From: Larimichthys crocea
Taxonomy: Eukaryota; Chordata; Actinopteri; Sciaenidae
Assembly: GCF_000972845.2 (NCBI RefSeq)
Contig: NW_020853301.1
Location: 1 to 64,000 of the forward strand
Length of the DNA: 64,000 nt
Direction of reading: 5' to 3'
Shown here: positions 22,121 through 34,483 of the stretch, piece after piece
Layout of the letters: the number at the start of each line of letters is the position of its first letter
Position numbering within the stretch: position 1 is the stretch's first letter
The notes under the pieces: model-generated
Told to the model about the DNA's origin: nothing
Database searches by the model: none
What the model saw: only the letters and a program-made list of their open reading frames with translations
Program-made: the position numbers and the translations under genes

Positions 22121-25100
22121 GTATGTCTGTCTTATCACATGTAAAAATCATGAAGTACACCATGCTGCCAGCACATGAAGTTTCTCTCAGCAGAGTGTGT
22201 GGATGCTGTTACAGTTAACCTCAGACAGATTGTGTGTAACTCTAAAGGACCTAGATGATAAAATCTTTCAAATAAGGGAATTCACAACTGATGTACAATA
22301 TTTACAATGAAAGCATAAGTGATAAATGCAACACTAATGCACAATACTATGCCACAACTACTGCTGTTATAAAAACATGTTGCAGACAAAGAATATACTG
22401 TACATGAGCAGACTATGTGTAGTTTAATAGTTGAGTGTAAAGATGAGATGCTGACTGTAACAACAGTCAACATTAAAATGTAAATCTGGTGTATGTGAGA
22501 CATTGTAGTTTAGTAGAGTAAAGTTAAGTCGAAGTACGACATGTGGTTGAAGAGTTGAAAGTGGTTGAAATTGGTGATTCGTCATCAAGCAGGCTAACTG
22601 TGTCACGTTGCCTCCTTGCAGAACGGAAAGGACTTGGTGCAGGAGGTGGCGAAGCTCCGTCGCTCTCTGGATGATGCTGAAGGACTCAGCAGAGACACCA
22701 AGAAGGAATGGGCTGTCCTGCGCAGTCAAAATATTGCTTTGGAGGAGACGACTGTAAGTGGGATTAACAGTCTACTGAGCCGTAATATGTTGAAAGTGGT
22801 GTAACTGTGTGTTGTGTGCTGCATGTACAGTCACACAGTCCCATGGAATGTGATGAGTGTTTCTTGTCATGGTGTCCTCTTTAGATGACTCTGACTGCCA
22901 GCTATGAGAAGCTGGACACTGAGGTGACCAGCCTGCGTGCTCAACTTGAGACAGAGAAGTCCCGCTATAGAAAGATGCAGAACGATCTCCAAAAAGAGCT
23001 GAATGTTGCGTTTAATGAGAACACCAAGCTCACCACTCTGCTCGATGGAAAAGTCCCAAAAAGTAAGTTTAAACTAGGGCACAGGTTGTGAGCGCATCAT
23101 TCCGTCTGTAAAGTCAGACAGGAGTTGTAAGATGTTCTCTGTCTGTCTTCAGATCTCATAGACAGCGTGGAACTTGAGAGAACAGTGGCTAACCTGACGA
23201 AGCAGGTCAGTCCTCCAAACATCCTCTGAACACAGTATCAGTTTAAGATGGAGAGCATATCATATTAAACATGCGATTTTACCCCATGTTGTCTCAGGTG
23301 TGTGAGTTGACCGAGGAGCTATGCGCTGTTCAGACTCACAGAGACAACCTGCTCTCAGCCCAAACTCTGCACCAGGACGAGGCTCAGCAGCTCAGAGACT
23401 CCCTGCAGACGTCCCAGGATGAGAATCTAAAAATCCGAGCAGACTTTAGTGCTGCTGTGCTGAGGGAGCAGGAGCTGAGCCAGCAGCTCATGGTCACCAT
23501 TGAAGAGACAGGCCTGAAAGTAAGCTGTGGAATTAATGTGGTCCGGCTTCTCTGAAATAATGAGTTCTTTAGATTTTATTGGTAATCCCCTTTAGTAGAG
23601 AAGTTGGTCCCATATTTCAGCAACATTTATAAATCAGCATCGTATCAGCAGATATCCTGTACTGAAGGGCTGGAATAGAGTTCTGTAAATCCCAACCACA
23701 AAGTAATGGTTTTCATTTTAGCTGGAGGAGCATGAACGACACAGAGCATCACTGGAAGAAAAACTGAACGAGGCGCTGCAGCTAGTGAAGGATTTGGAGG
23801 AGAAGCTTGCTGACAGTGAAGTTTCCAGAAGCACAGAGGAGGAGATCAGCAAAGAACTCCAAGAACAAGTAAGACATCATGACGCTTTTCTGAAAGGAGA
23901 TTAAACTCAGACTTGCTGTCAGCTTTTCTCTGGTTAGTCCTTAGATCGAAAACGGTACATCAGTGAAGTGACGGCATGAATCTAATTATTTTTGTATATT
24001 TGGTTCGTTCTAGCTGAATCAGCTGACTGAAGAGCTTCAGTGTGTGCAAGCTGAGAAGGAGCAGAGTGCCAGAGTTCAAAGCTCTGCAGAGGAGATGGAG
24101 AAGCTGCTCTCTACAGTCACATCTCTGACTGCAGAGAGAGACCAGCTCAGGAATGAGCTGCAGATGGTGAGTGACTGCATCAATACAAAACACCTGAAGA
24201 AAATCTAAAAGTACATGTGAGGGTGTTTTGCAGGGTCCTCTTGAAACAATCATTACAGCTGAGTTTCTTTGGATTGTTTTTAGGCTGTAGAGACGCAAGT
24301 TCTTCTTCAGTCTCTTCAGGACGAGCTCCAGGAGCAGAGGCAGAAGACCTCAGATCAGGTTAAACTCATCGAGCAGAAGGAATCTGATGTGAGTTCAGTG
24401 TTAATTTCTTTTGATCCTTCATTGTCAGTGTTCTGACTGATGGTTGGAAATCTTCCCAGCAGATTCTGAGTCTGTCACAGGAGCTTCAGTGTGTGCGATC
24501 TGAGAAAGACGCTTTCCAGACGGCGGGTGTTCAGAGCTCTGATGGAGAGATGGAGAAGCTGCTGTCTGCTGTGGCTTCTATCACTGCAGAAAGAGACCAG
24601 CTCAAGATAGACCTGCAGGAAAATGTGGACATGGTGAGTTATCATTCAACTGCTTCACCAGATGTTAAAACGCATTGAGCTCTGTCAGCTGTGACAGCCC
24701 TCTGCATGGATTAAAGTTCTCCTCGCTCCGACGGATTTCCGTCATTCAGACTTCACAGAGGCGACTTATCAGAACAGTGTAGACCGGAGGAGAACAAAAC
24801 AGTGTTTGCTGATGGCTGATTTTTATTGGCAGATTGTCACACTCTACAGCCAATGGTAGTGTTAACAGTATGCGCGAGACTAATGACAATATATTGACCC
24901 ACATCAGGGCGGGATCTAAACACGGAGCGATGCTAAAGTTTAGCTGCTTAACTACGTCATTTTGAGTTTAGTCAACACATGAGAACTCGTCTGACACACA
25001 GTCTCCTGCTGTGTGCTACATGTGTGAAATAACAACTATAGTGTGGACTGTCTGCAGTGTTTCTGTGTGAACGGCTTCATTCAGTCTCTCCCTCTCCTCT

Positions 25101-26292
25101 GGCACCATGATTACCATGGTTACGGGAACGCCCTGATACTTTATGATAATCAATAAGAAGTTTTTGGTTACTATGACTGTACAAAATCATGAATGAAGCC
25201 TGATAGTACCTTGATGCTGAAATGTTGTATTATAACATAAGTGTACGTGACAAATGTAAAGCCTCAGAGCTTCTTTGATTATTAACAGTATGGTAGTGAT
25301 GACAGAAGGGTGAGAGTTCGCCATCAGACTGACACGGCTGCAAAAGTTGCTGTTTGTATGATGTATTTTTCTGTTAAATCATAAGAGGCTCACTTCAAAC
25401 AATACCATTAATGATAATGAGGTAGAAAAATAATGTACTGAAAAGTTCTGTAGATGGCTGACTATTTGAAAGAGTAAAACTTGAGATAAGCTTGGCAAAA
25501 AAGTCTGTTTGATTTCATAGATTGAAAAGACAAAAGAAAAGTGAACAGCTATTCATCAACCTGTAAAACACTGTTGGTATTTAAACTTGTAGGCTGCATT
25601 AGAGAACATGGCTGAGTGGAGTTTTTTTTTTTTTTTTAAGCATTGGTCAAGTAACGTAACCTGTAACATGTTTCACAAATTACAAATGGAGAATATGACT
25701 TGGCTGCAGCTTGAAAAAAATAATATTTAAAAGATTATTTAGTTTTTTTGCTTTAATCCATGCCTCTGTGGCTGCATGAAAAATGAAAACATCTTTCAAC
25801 CAAACAGATGATTGAGAATCAGGACGAGCTGAGGGCAGCTCTGGAGAAGAACTGTGAACAGAAGGAACGCATCAAACAGCTGGAGACTGCACAAAAATCC
25901 CAACAGGATGCACCTCCCAGGGATCTGAGTGAGCAGCAAGAAGAGTTGCAAACACAAGTAAAACTTTTTTGTAAATGTTATATCTATAAAAAAATGATAC
26001 TTTATTCTTTAAGAGCAATACACATGTTGGACATGTTGTGAATGAATCCTAATGAGAGGTGTTCAAACTTTAACAGATAAAGACTCTGACTGAGCAGTTT
26101 GAGAGTGCTCAAGCAGAAAGAGACAGTCTGCTGTCTGAGAAAGAGGCCGGTGGTCAGACCTCCACAGAGGAGATGGAGAAGCTGCTGTGCAGAGTGACGT
26201 CTCTCAGTGAGGAGAGAGATCAGCTGCAGGAGATCCTGGAGGGACTGAGACAGGAGAAGAATGAGCTCAGAGCACAGCTGGAGGACAGCATG
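22052..26292 (+). CDS. cenpe-like kinesin, internal coiled-coil exons (partial gene)
   Basis: Eleven exons with AG/GT borders and one continuous frame: 22052-22120, 22622-22753, 22885-23062, 23153-23205, 23298-23519, 23722-23868, 24014-24166, 24284-24388, 24463-24633, 25808-25957 and 26077-26292. They encode about 500 residues of heptad-patterned coiled coil, rich in Glu, Gln, Lys and Leu. Segments such as TKLTTLLDGKVPK, then LIDSVELERTV, and MIENQDELRAALEKN resemble centromere protein E, a plus-end mitotic kinesin that links kinetochores to microtubules. The motor domain and C-terminus are not in the window: the 5' side is lost to ERV2 and a gap, the 3' side to the 10-N gap. All introns from the fifth exon on are phase 0. 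Another long coiled-coil protein is possible; orthology to cenpe is an inference from remembered sequence. Confidence 0.7.
22622..22753 (+). CDS. cenpe exon b
   Basis: 132 bp, acceptor cctccttgcag, donor gtaagt, phase 0. Contains DTKKEWAVLRSQN. Confidence 0.75.
22885..23062 (+). CDS. cenpe exon c
   Basis: 178 bp, acceptor ctctttag, donor gtaagt; ends in phase 1. Contains LQKELNVAFNENTKL and LLDGKVPK, the most CENP-E-like stretch. Confidence 0.75.
23153..23205 (+). CDS. cenpe exon d
   Basis: 53 bp, acceptor gtcttcag, donor gtcagt; restores phase 0. Encodes LIDSVELERTVANLTKQ. Confidence 0.7.
23298..23519 (+). CDS. cenpe exon e
   Basis: 222 bp, acceptor ttgtctcag, donor gtaagc, phase 0. Coiled coil, CELTEELCAVQTHRDNLL. 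Confidence 0.75.
23722..23868 (+). CDS. cenpe exon f
   Basis: 147 bp, acceptor tttcattttag, donor gtaaga, phase 0. Coiled coil, KLNEALQLVKDLEEKL. Confidence 0.75.
24014..24166 (+). CDS. cenpe exon g (repeat type)
   Basis: 153 bp, acceptor cgttctag, donor gtgagt, phase 0. Encodes LNQLTEELQCVQAEKE and EEMEKLLSTVTSLTAERDQL, resembling exons i and k. Confidence 0.75.
24284..24388 (+). CDS. cenpe exon h
   Basis: 105 bp, acceptor gtttttag, donor gtgagt, phase 0. Encodes LQSLQDELQEQRQKTSDQ. Confidence 0.75.
24463..24633 (+). CDS. cenpe exon i (repeat type)
   Basis: 171 bp, acceptor cccagcag (a NAGNAG acceptor that could add one codon), donor gtgagt, phase 0. Encodes EMEKLLSAVASITAERDQL, a relative of exons g and k. 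Confidence 0.75.
24634..25807 (+). other. cenpe intron, nothing recognised
   Basis: 1,174-bp intron between exons i and j. AT-rich, with a poly-T run at about 25621-25638. I see no second gene or transposon in it. Confidence 0.5.
25808..25957 (+). CDS. cenpe exon j
   Basis: 150 bp, acceptor ccaaacag, donor gtaaaa, phase 0. Starts MIENQDELRAALEKN, close to a CENP-E motif. Confidence 0.75.
26077..26292 (+). CDS. cenpe exon k, runs to gap
   Basis: At least 216 bp, acceptor tttaacag; the sequence reaches ATG-G immediately before the N gap, so either the donor or more exon lies in the gap. Encodes EEMEKLLCRVTSLSEERDQL, related to exons g and i. Confidence 0.7.
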
Positions 26293-26293
26293 G

Positions 26294-26303
26294 NNNNNNN
26301 NNN
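26294..26303. other. Assembly gap (10 N)
   Basis: Ten N separate cenpe exon k from noisy ERV2-like sequence. Such a short fixed gap usually marks an unknown distance or a join. Confidence 0.98.
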
Positions 26304-29300
26304 GATCTGACTCTAGAGACCTAACACCGGACCAGGCTGCACAAAACTAGGGCCTCTTACCATTAAACTGCAATATATGGTTGGGGAACCACACCTGCAT
26401 TCCAAGAGGTTTTGAAACAGGTTGTTACTTGGGCCAAAAACTATTTTTTGAACCCTATATTCAAAACCTAATTTTACCTACATCTGTATATGCATAATGC
26501 GAAAAAAAGTGTAGTATAATTGAAAAACCGCTCGGTAGGTTACTGTTTATAACTGATTTAGCAAAACGTTATAGGGCAATTTCAAGCATTACATCAATAC
26601 TTGCAGAATCTACCGTGTCGGCAGAGTATAGCACTTCATCTGCTTTCATCTAAATCTCATGGCCACTTATTCCAATTGACATTTCATAATCCGCTCTAGT
26701 GAATGGGGAAATTGGATTGAAGACATTGGGAGTTATGGACGAAGGCATCTTTTGGACAAGCCACACCGTTATGAGATTCGATGCGAGCAATGTATATCAA
26801 TCATTAGATGAGGGCGAATTGTTTTGGCACTAGAGTTTGAGAAACTTCACCTGCTACCTCTATCACCGCCTTGTTGATTTAGGTTTGGCTGCTCACGTTA
26901 TTTATGGAAGAAAAATGACCCGCAGGAGAAGAAACCTATACCTCATCCTGTTTTTTTCTCATCAGAGGTTTTACATGTGCGCCTCCCTGGGAAATTCTTG
27001 TAATTAACATTCCCACAATTTACAATCTGGTTCAATTTTCCCAATTGCAGTTTGGTGGAAACACACCAGCTTCATGAGGTTCAACATAGTTACGTAGTGT
27101 GAAATGTACTTTCATTACCCTGCGCACTCAACTCCGGCTTAAATCAAGCTTTGCTTTATTCATGCGTTTTCCACGACCATTAATTGGGAGAAAAAATCAA
27201 GGGTGAGCCTTTTTACCATTTCAGTCCCAACTTGTGTGGTGTCAAAGGGGGGACTATCCCTGTTGGAAATTGGTCTCCCCATTAAACACCTCATGAGGGA
27301 CTTAGTCCTGTTGTTGCGCTTGGGTGTTCGGATGGAATTAACCACAATAGGCATGCATCAGGCCATTTTAGGCCTTGTTGTCAGCACTGTTTGGTCAAAA
27401 CCGATCTTTGTAATTGGCGTTCATTCTCTCACTTGACCAGAACTTTTAGCAGACACTAACAACTGTTCACGCTCCTTCTTTCCTTGTCCGAGGCCTAAAC
27501 CCCATTTTGGAATCGATCTGTTACAACTATCAAAATATTGTAGCCTGTGACCAACTTGGCATTGTACAAAGTCTATTGCCAAATTACAAAGGGACCTGTT
27601 GTAGGTTCCAGTGGTTCCATGCTCACTGTTGCTATTCTTCTTTTCTGGTCTGTTGCCATGTCATACAATGTACAGTCTTTGTGAGACTGTGTAATGCCTT
27701 GGTGCAAACCTTGTGACAGAATAACATCATTTTTATTTTTTTTTTTTCACCCCTCTTCCGACTTTGTGGTCCATTGTGCCACACGTGCCAAGACATGTAG
27801 GAGACGCTCTTGGCAAACTTCGGTCGCCCATCCGGGGTGGAGGGAGGGAAAGGGCCAGGCCCCAAGCAAGACTCCGATCAACTGCCCAACTTTTACGCAA
27901 CAAAGACTTCTCTCCCTTGTCATCAGCGTTATTTTGCCATTTTCAGACATCATTAGCGAAGGGTAACGGAAATGGATTAACGGTTGATGTGGAGTATATT
28001 GAACCTCTCATTTTCCCATAATTTTCCAACTCATGCTCAGCGCCGATGCGTATCGCGAGTCGTTGTTAGATAGTGGCCAACTTACCGAAGCAAAGTATGC
28101 CGGCTCTACAAGATGCATACAGCTCCGCTACTTGGCTGAAGTTCCATGGGCAACGATCTGCTTCAATGACTCCCAAATGCATTTACTACTGCCATTAACC
28201 ACCACTGTACTTCTCAGATGGTTGCTAAGCCGAGCCCATGGTTATACAGAAACCCATATCAGAATTTGGTTATCGGTGTTTGCAGCAGATCTGGCTGGGA
28301 GATTGTGCACATTTCAATAAGGGCGATACAGTCTGCTTCACCACTGATCAATCAATGGTAGCAGAGTAGCTGGATTTATTTGGAGGTGATCGCTTTAAAG
28401 CTATGTGGGACTTGAAAGAATTATTTCCTCGTAAACTGAGCGAACCTGCTTGCCGTCATGTTTGTGTTGCGGATTGTGTCAAAATGTGTTAATCCCGCAT
28501 GTGGAAGTGCACGACACAGTCCTGAGCCAGTACAATGGTGAAGAAGAGATCGATTTGTTGATCAAATGGCAACAGTGGCCACTGCTCTTAGACAACCTGG
28601 CAAACACGAACCGAGACCCATACAGGGTCAGACGAGAGGAGTAGTACGCAAACGGGACGATAATGAGAACATGTTTTTGTACCAGATGCCAGTGTGGTGT
28701 GAAGCATCTCTCTCATGCCATTTTGTAGATGGAACGGCTGATGTATAGTAGGCAACCCAAGCTGGAAGCCATGGTTGAGACCCATTTTTTAGGATATGAA
28801 AGGCTCTTTGTGCATAGAGTCCATAGTTGAAGTCAAAATCCAGTGTCTGCAGTAAATTAGCCATCCCCAGAAAGAGAGCATCTGTTTCTTGGTTGTGGGG
28901 GGAGGCATGTTAACTAGCAGTTTCACCCTCTCCGGTACAAAAGGCATTCCATCCTTCCAGAACATGACCCAAATATGTCACCACGCGTCACAGAAATTGC
29001 AACTTTGCCAGTGACGCTCTGTGAACCACCACTCGGCCAGTCTTGTTGTTAGCAGCAAGATAGGTCTGTGTGGCAAGCTTCTTTTGATGGAGAGCTCTAG
29101 GAGGTCATCAGCGTTACTGCAGAGAGTGGGCCACCCTGGCATGGAGCCCATCTAGATTCTCTTTTTACCGCCGCCTCATACACGTGGGACTCTCTACCAT
29201 GGGACCTGCAGCAAACCCTGCCACGTTGTATTGCTTACCTTTGAATGTGAATCAAAACAGATACTGGCTCTCTGGATGCAACGGTATCGAGAACAATGCG

Positions 29301-31658
29301 AACTCAGCTCAACACGACTGTAGTGCGTGGAGTTAGGTGGTAAAGAAGTAAATCGCTTTGTGTCAGGCACAATTGGTACTGCAGCGTACCCGCCTATAAT
29401 ATTTAAAAAATACGCTTTTGCCGTCCTCCCCACGACACCGCATTCATCAGGTCGATTTGCTTTGGGAATTGGTAAAATGGCAGTGTTACATGGGCTGGTG
29501 GTGTGAACTAGCACGTCTGCTCCAATAGAGCTGAATGACTTTGTGAGGGAATTGTGTTGTGTTGTCTAATCCTAGGTAGCTTACTTAGCATAGGCCTTAA
29601 GTTTACTTATGTGGCGGCGCCGAATTTTTTTTTACACAAACCCACCTGATTCTTAATGTTTAGCCCACAAAATGATGGAACCTCAGACAATCTTCAGAAG
29701 GAGGTCCATATGTGCGGAAGAGGTGGCTGATGATTCCAAATTGTGACTCAGTAACGATATGTTCATCTAAAGATGACATATGACATATACAGTTCCTCCC
29801 CTAAATGCACTGCTTGGTTTGTGCCTGGCACTGAGCCACCATGTGTCCAAGGTGTTTCACTCACCGCCAGGCTGCGGTATACCTAGAGAGTTAAATGCTG
29901 CTGCAGCAATGACATGCAAAAGAGGCCCATTGTAGACATCAAATCGTCACATGCTGGAGATGATGGCAATTTCTTAATATTCTGAAACAAGTTGAAACTG
30001 GGAAGCATCTTTAAAAACCTATCAATTCCCAGAATACAACTGTCTCGTTCTCTGCAAAAACTGAATGCTTTAGAGCGGCTTTTCCAGGGTGGCAGGGTCA
30101 AAACCATCCACCTGGGGTGCACTGAATAGTAGCATGCAATTTACAAAGCAGGATCCCTCCCATTGAGATTAATTGGGCTTTACAGATATTAGAAAAAGAA
30201 TGCATCACTTCAATCCTCAACCGTTATTTTAGTCCTCTAAGATAACGGTTCCGGAACGGGAACCCCGGAGGAAACGCTTACAAGTGTTGATGATTGGATG
30301 TAGGTGTGCATACATGATCTCTGCAGAGTTTTTATTTAGTAGAAATAGTTGCTCCACTATCTACCAAAAATTTCAACGGTTCTTTCCATTAACTTGAACG
30401 GGCAATTATCGGGTCTTCGGCTGGATTACTAGAAAGTTGAATATTTTGCAGCTTTGAATATGAAAATGGTTTTTCTGATCCCGCCCCTCCCCTGGCCATC
30501 CCTCTGTTGATTGTAATATGTTGGTGCCACGTAAGGCAGCTTGTTGGGTGGGGCTTTGGGAGCGCAGGAAATGACGTAGTCCTTGTGGAGCGGGGGTGGG
30601 GGGGGGGGGGGTGGGGGGGGGTGGGGGGGGGGCGGGGGGGGGGGGGGGGGGGGGGTGGGGGGGGGGGGGGGGGGGGGGGGGGTGGGGGGGGGGCGGGGGG
30701 GGGGGGGGGGTGGTGGGGGTGCGGGTGGGGGGGGGGGGGGGGGGGGGTGGGGGGGGGGGGGGGGGGGGGGTGGGGGGTGGGGGGCGGTGGGGGGGGGGGG
30801 GGGTGGGTTAAGGCCGAAATATGTAGTGGCTTGTTGTTTGTTCTGGTATTGGATTTATTCCGACGCCGACGACGCCCGCTCTTCCACTCTTTAGCCCAAT
30901 GTCCCGCTGCCCCACTTGTGACAATTTCACGTTTCGGATTCTCCTGTTTTTGTTATTGTTTGACCACCCTGCTGTGTAACCTATGAATTTATTTTGAGCT
31001 GGGGCCGCCTCTATTATCCATGCGAGAAAACATCATCCTATGCATACATTATTTTGTTTATAGTTGGACTCAGTCGGTGGTTGCTCCCTCAGGGGGACTG
31101 CTAGTTTGTAAGCGGCTTGAACCTTCGGTCTTAGATTTTGCACAAAAAAATTTGCACCGTGGACATTCATGTTCTCTCGCTTTATTCCAGCCTTAATCTC
31201 CCATGTTTGTATGGGAATCTCTGAATGAATTATGGCACGCACTCTCTTGCCTTCTTGACACAGTGAATACCTTTGAAAAGTCAGTACGTTTCGTGCACAT
31301 TGGTTCTTGCATTTTTGCTTCCACATTTAACCAATCAGTCAAGGTTTTGTTTGGGGCCCCTGGCCACCCCCAACAGCTTCAGGGAAAAACAAAACTCATT
31401 CTTACACATGATCCTTCGGTTTTGTATGTAAATCGGACCAATTTTTGAACATCAGGTATCAGACAAAGCTATAAAACCATTACATACTTGTTCTAGCCAA
31501 ACAATATTCTCTGGCTTGTAATTGGTTGGAGCTCTGCTTTTCTATCTATGATTCAGATTGAGTCCATGGTTTACAGACTGCCTGTGCTGCCAATCATTAT
31601 TTTAGGAGCATTATGGAGAAGCGTGATCTTCTGGTAGGGGCTCATGATGTTATTTTTC
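26304..31658 (-). mobile_element. Second copy of ERV2, indel-riddled (probable false duplication)
   Basis: Colinear with 16373-21440 in the same orientation: env about 26304-26860, integrase 27160-27870, RNase H 27990-28330, RT 28350-29720, protease 29880-30420, gag 30480-31640. Single-base insertions and deletions occur every 10-20 bp, many in homopolymers, so no long ORF survives. It shares ERV2-specific defects: the integrase core deletion, the Trp in the zinc knuckle, and the bases gatctgactc where ERV2 has the L2 tail junction. I infer an uncorrected long-read copy of ERV2, not an old independent provirus, though a recent duplication with poor sequence is possible. Confidence 0.75.
30594..30808 (+). 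repeat. Near-pure poly-G tract
   Basis: About 215 bp of G with scattered T, C and A, sitting where ERV2 has only gcgggtagagccggaaat (20538-20555 region). The flanks match ERV2 gag on both sides. Most likely a base-calling artefact; the glycine-rich ORFs in it are not real. Confidence 0.85.
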
Positions 31659-32839
31659 GTTATTTTTGTATTTTATTTTTTGTTGCCTCTCCCATCCGTG
31701 TGTTTTCAGTAAAAAGCCTCGTTTTGTTTTGGTTTCACAGCCTGGACCTCCTGTCACAAGGGTCTGTGTAGTCTCCTCCCTCTGGGCCTGGCCGTTCTCC
31801 TTCGGAGTCTGATTCACTTGACTTGTTCTGTTGTCTACTTATCGTCTCTGTCTGGACCCTGATGTTTTTCTAAGTCTCTCTGTCCCTCTCATTTTATCTC
31901 TCTTTTTCTTGCCTGATTCTCTCTTTTTCTCTGAGCTGTCTCTCCATCTTTTCCTGTTGCTTTCTTGCCGTATTTTCCGCGCGCCTGAGCTGCCCTTGCC
32001 CTCTCCTCAGCAGCCTGTCTCTGTCTGTTCCTTTGTTCCGTGGCCTTTTCTGACCCTTTCTTTTCATGCAGCTGCTTTAGGATAAACTCATCATCTGCTT
32101 TAGTTTGTGAGTGCTTGGTTGTTCATCTATCTCAGATTGCAAGAGGGCCTTGTATTTGAAAGTTGCGGTAAAGACAGAGATCGTTTTTTCCTGTTTTTGT
32201 TGTTCCGGCAGTGTTATCCCGCCCCTCGGCTAAAAATCTTCAACCAAATCACGAGGCGCTGGGAATCTTGGCTGGCGCTTGCCCGCCCCTCCATCATAGC
32301 TTTTTGCACATTTTCCAACTTTATCAACATGTTGCTGCTTTATCTTAGCCATTTCTTAAAGCTGTAGTATCAAACTCGCTTCTAGGCACTGAAGAGGCAG
32401 AACACACTTTTTTTTTTGCAGTCAGAGTATCTCACACATCTTCGTCATGTATCAGATCATCGCGTCCATTCTCGCCACTTCTTTCTTGAGATCACGTTCA
32501 CTCTCGTCCCATCCGCACCACAGATCCTTTCATAGTGACACAGTCACACTCTCACATTCGCATACACTCATTCTATGCTATTCGCGAGCAGTACAGGATG
32601 TTCCTCCACTAGCCCAGCTTCACATTTCATCTCAGCACCGTGCAGCTTCCTCTCATTCTATCTTCTCTTCTCCCTCCGCGCTTACATGCCCCCGTTACGT
32701 CTCATATTCACAACATACGAGACACCGTTGACAGGAAACACGCAAATCATTATTCACAATATAAACATCTAATCATCCATTTCTTTGTATAGCCCTACAC
32801 AAAGGGTTTCACAATATCAACGTACATTGTTGCATCACG
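31659..32839. other. CT-rich sequence, no gene supported
   Basis: Where the match to ERV2 stops, pyrimidine-rich sequence follows (ctctctgtccctctc and similar). It could be the ERV2-type leader or filler. Short ORFs at 31831-32731 are composition-driven. Nothing is recognised. Confidence 0.4.
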
Positions 32840-33560
32840 TAGTTGCTTTACTACCATCGTACAGCGTGCAGCTTTCCCTAATCCCTTTTTTTGCATGACA
32901 CCCCATCTTCGTCCTGCTACTAATCCCTAATGCGCATCCCCGATCGTGACCGGCAAAATCGACCAAAAAACCCCTTAACAGGGAAAAAAATGTGGGCGAA
33001 GCTACCACCAGGACACACGCACGCACGAGGCGGGGGATCCCTCTCCCAGGACGGACAGACCGTGGCAATGGACTGTTACGGTTGTTTTACACCGATACAC
33101 ACCATCAACACAAACCATTTGTTACAATGGATCTGATAAAATGACCAATAATTATAATGAATGATAAAACTGATTAAGTATAGATATGGTAGTAATAATG
33201 ACAGTTAATAATATAATGTAGGGGGGTCATGCAAGGATAACAGCAGCAGCCACGATCCACGAGAACCTGCTGACGACAGGCACAGAAAACTCCGGGGAGG
33301 AAGTGGTTCTTAACATGCATTATGAGACATGTCACAGCTGAGGAGATATGGACGAGATATGGAGAATAAGAGATATAGATATATATGAGAGAGAGAGGCG
33401 CTATAGAGAAATATAGAGAGATTATTCGAGAGAGCGATGATTTACAGAGAGAGAGAGAGAGAGGGAGTTGGAGGAGAGAGAGAAGAGAGAGAGAGAGGCG
33501 AGAGAGAGAGAGAAAGAGAAATCCCACCTTTAGTCTAACGATGAGGTCCAGTGGCACAGC
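32840..33560 (-). mobile_element. L2 3' UTR fragment, noisy
   Basis: In reverse it follows the L2 3' UTR of 15790-16270: a CT tract (seen as GA at 33385-33525), then gacatgtctcat, gcaggttctcgtggatcgtg, and gtccgtcctgggagaggga. Many indels relative to the clean copies at 13739-16375 and 53580-54036. Confidence 0.7.
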
Positions 33561-34483
33561 GGCGAAAACATTGCTTGAATTGTGATATCTGGTCAGATTG
33601 TTTATTGTATTGTGCCTGCTCCGGCATTGCTGCATATCAATGACCCGTTGACCATCTAACTTCATTGTTAGTTCTTTGATCTTCTTACAGAAAGATGTTT
33701 TGTCTTTGATTTTAGCTTTCGCTGCGTCAGTTTGCATATTTCAGGTTTGTCTACTGCTTGGACCGATCATTACCCATTCTTCTCTTGCGCCGTTAAGTAG
33801 ACATTACCACATACGACAAACGATTTCAAACCAACAATACAGCAGCATCCAACGGTCCGTCTCCACACCTTTCTAACTACAGCAGTGGTGATCTAAGGTG
33901 AAAGGACGGGAAAAATGTAGTTATTTTTCTCTCCCAGTTTTGTTATACACATTTAAAATCACGCTTCCAAGGACCACAGATCCCCAATCTGATTCAACCG
34001 AAGGGTGTTATTTAAAATCCCCGGAAAATGTCTTTTCTATAGTTTTAAACCTAGGTGGGTCTCTCTGTGCCGAGTGCAGCCCGAAACTGCCCCAGCAAAG
34101 CGGTGGGTCATAACCCAAACCTGCCCCCCATCGATCCACACACTGTACACTGCTCTGAATTATTGTTACGCTCCATTATTTCATGTTCGTTTATTTTTTT
34201 ACACCATTGTCAGCTTTCTTGATTTCTCACTTTAAATCAATATGCCGAATTGAACATCTAACTGGGATGTTTGTATGACACATACGTTCCAAACAAAGCC
34301 AGAGGTTTCAGCCAGGACATTGTCCCCAAGACACTGAAGCTCCTGACCCCCTGGTGGGTCTTAGATGTTTTTATATTCCAGGCAAATTAAATACACACAT
34401 AGTTTTTTATGATTTCGTCAAACGCAGACATGGTAAGGCATAGTAATAAAACTTTGCACTTACCACGTCTTTGTTCTGTTGAA
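33561..34483. other. Unassigned sequence next to LTR
   Basis: Lies between the L2 remnant and the PBS of the ERV2-type LTR, so part may be proviral leader. A minus-strand open stretch at about 33535-33737 is lysine-rich (DAAKAKIKDKTSF..) but I cannot assign it. Confidence 0.35.

Noticed and set aside
23960..24298. Antisense 112-codon ORF
   Set aside because: Shadow of cenpe coiled-coil exon g and flanking introns.
30507..30986. Long glycine-rich and glycine-tryptophan ORFs
   Set aside because: They come from the poly-G artefact in the noisy ERV2 copy and have matches in all three frames.
33174..33737. 187-codon minus-strand ORF
   Set aside because: Most of it is L2 3' UTR and its CT tract; only the first ~65 codons are not low complexity, and they match nothing I recognise.
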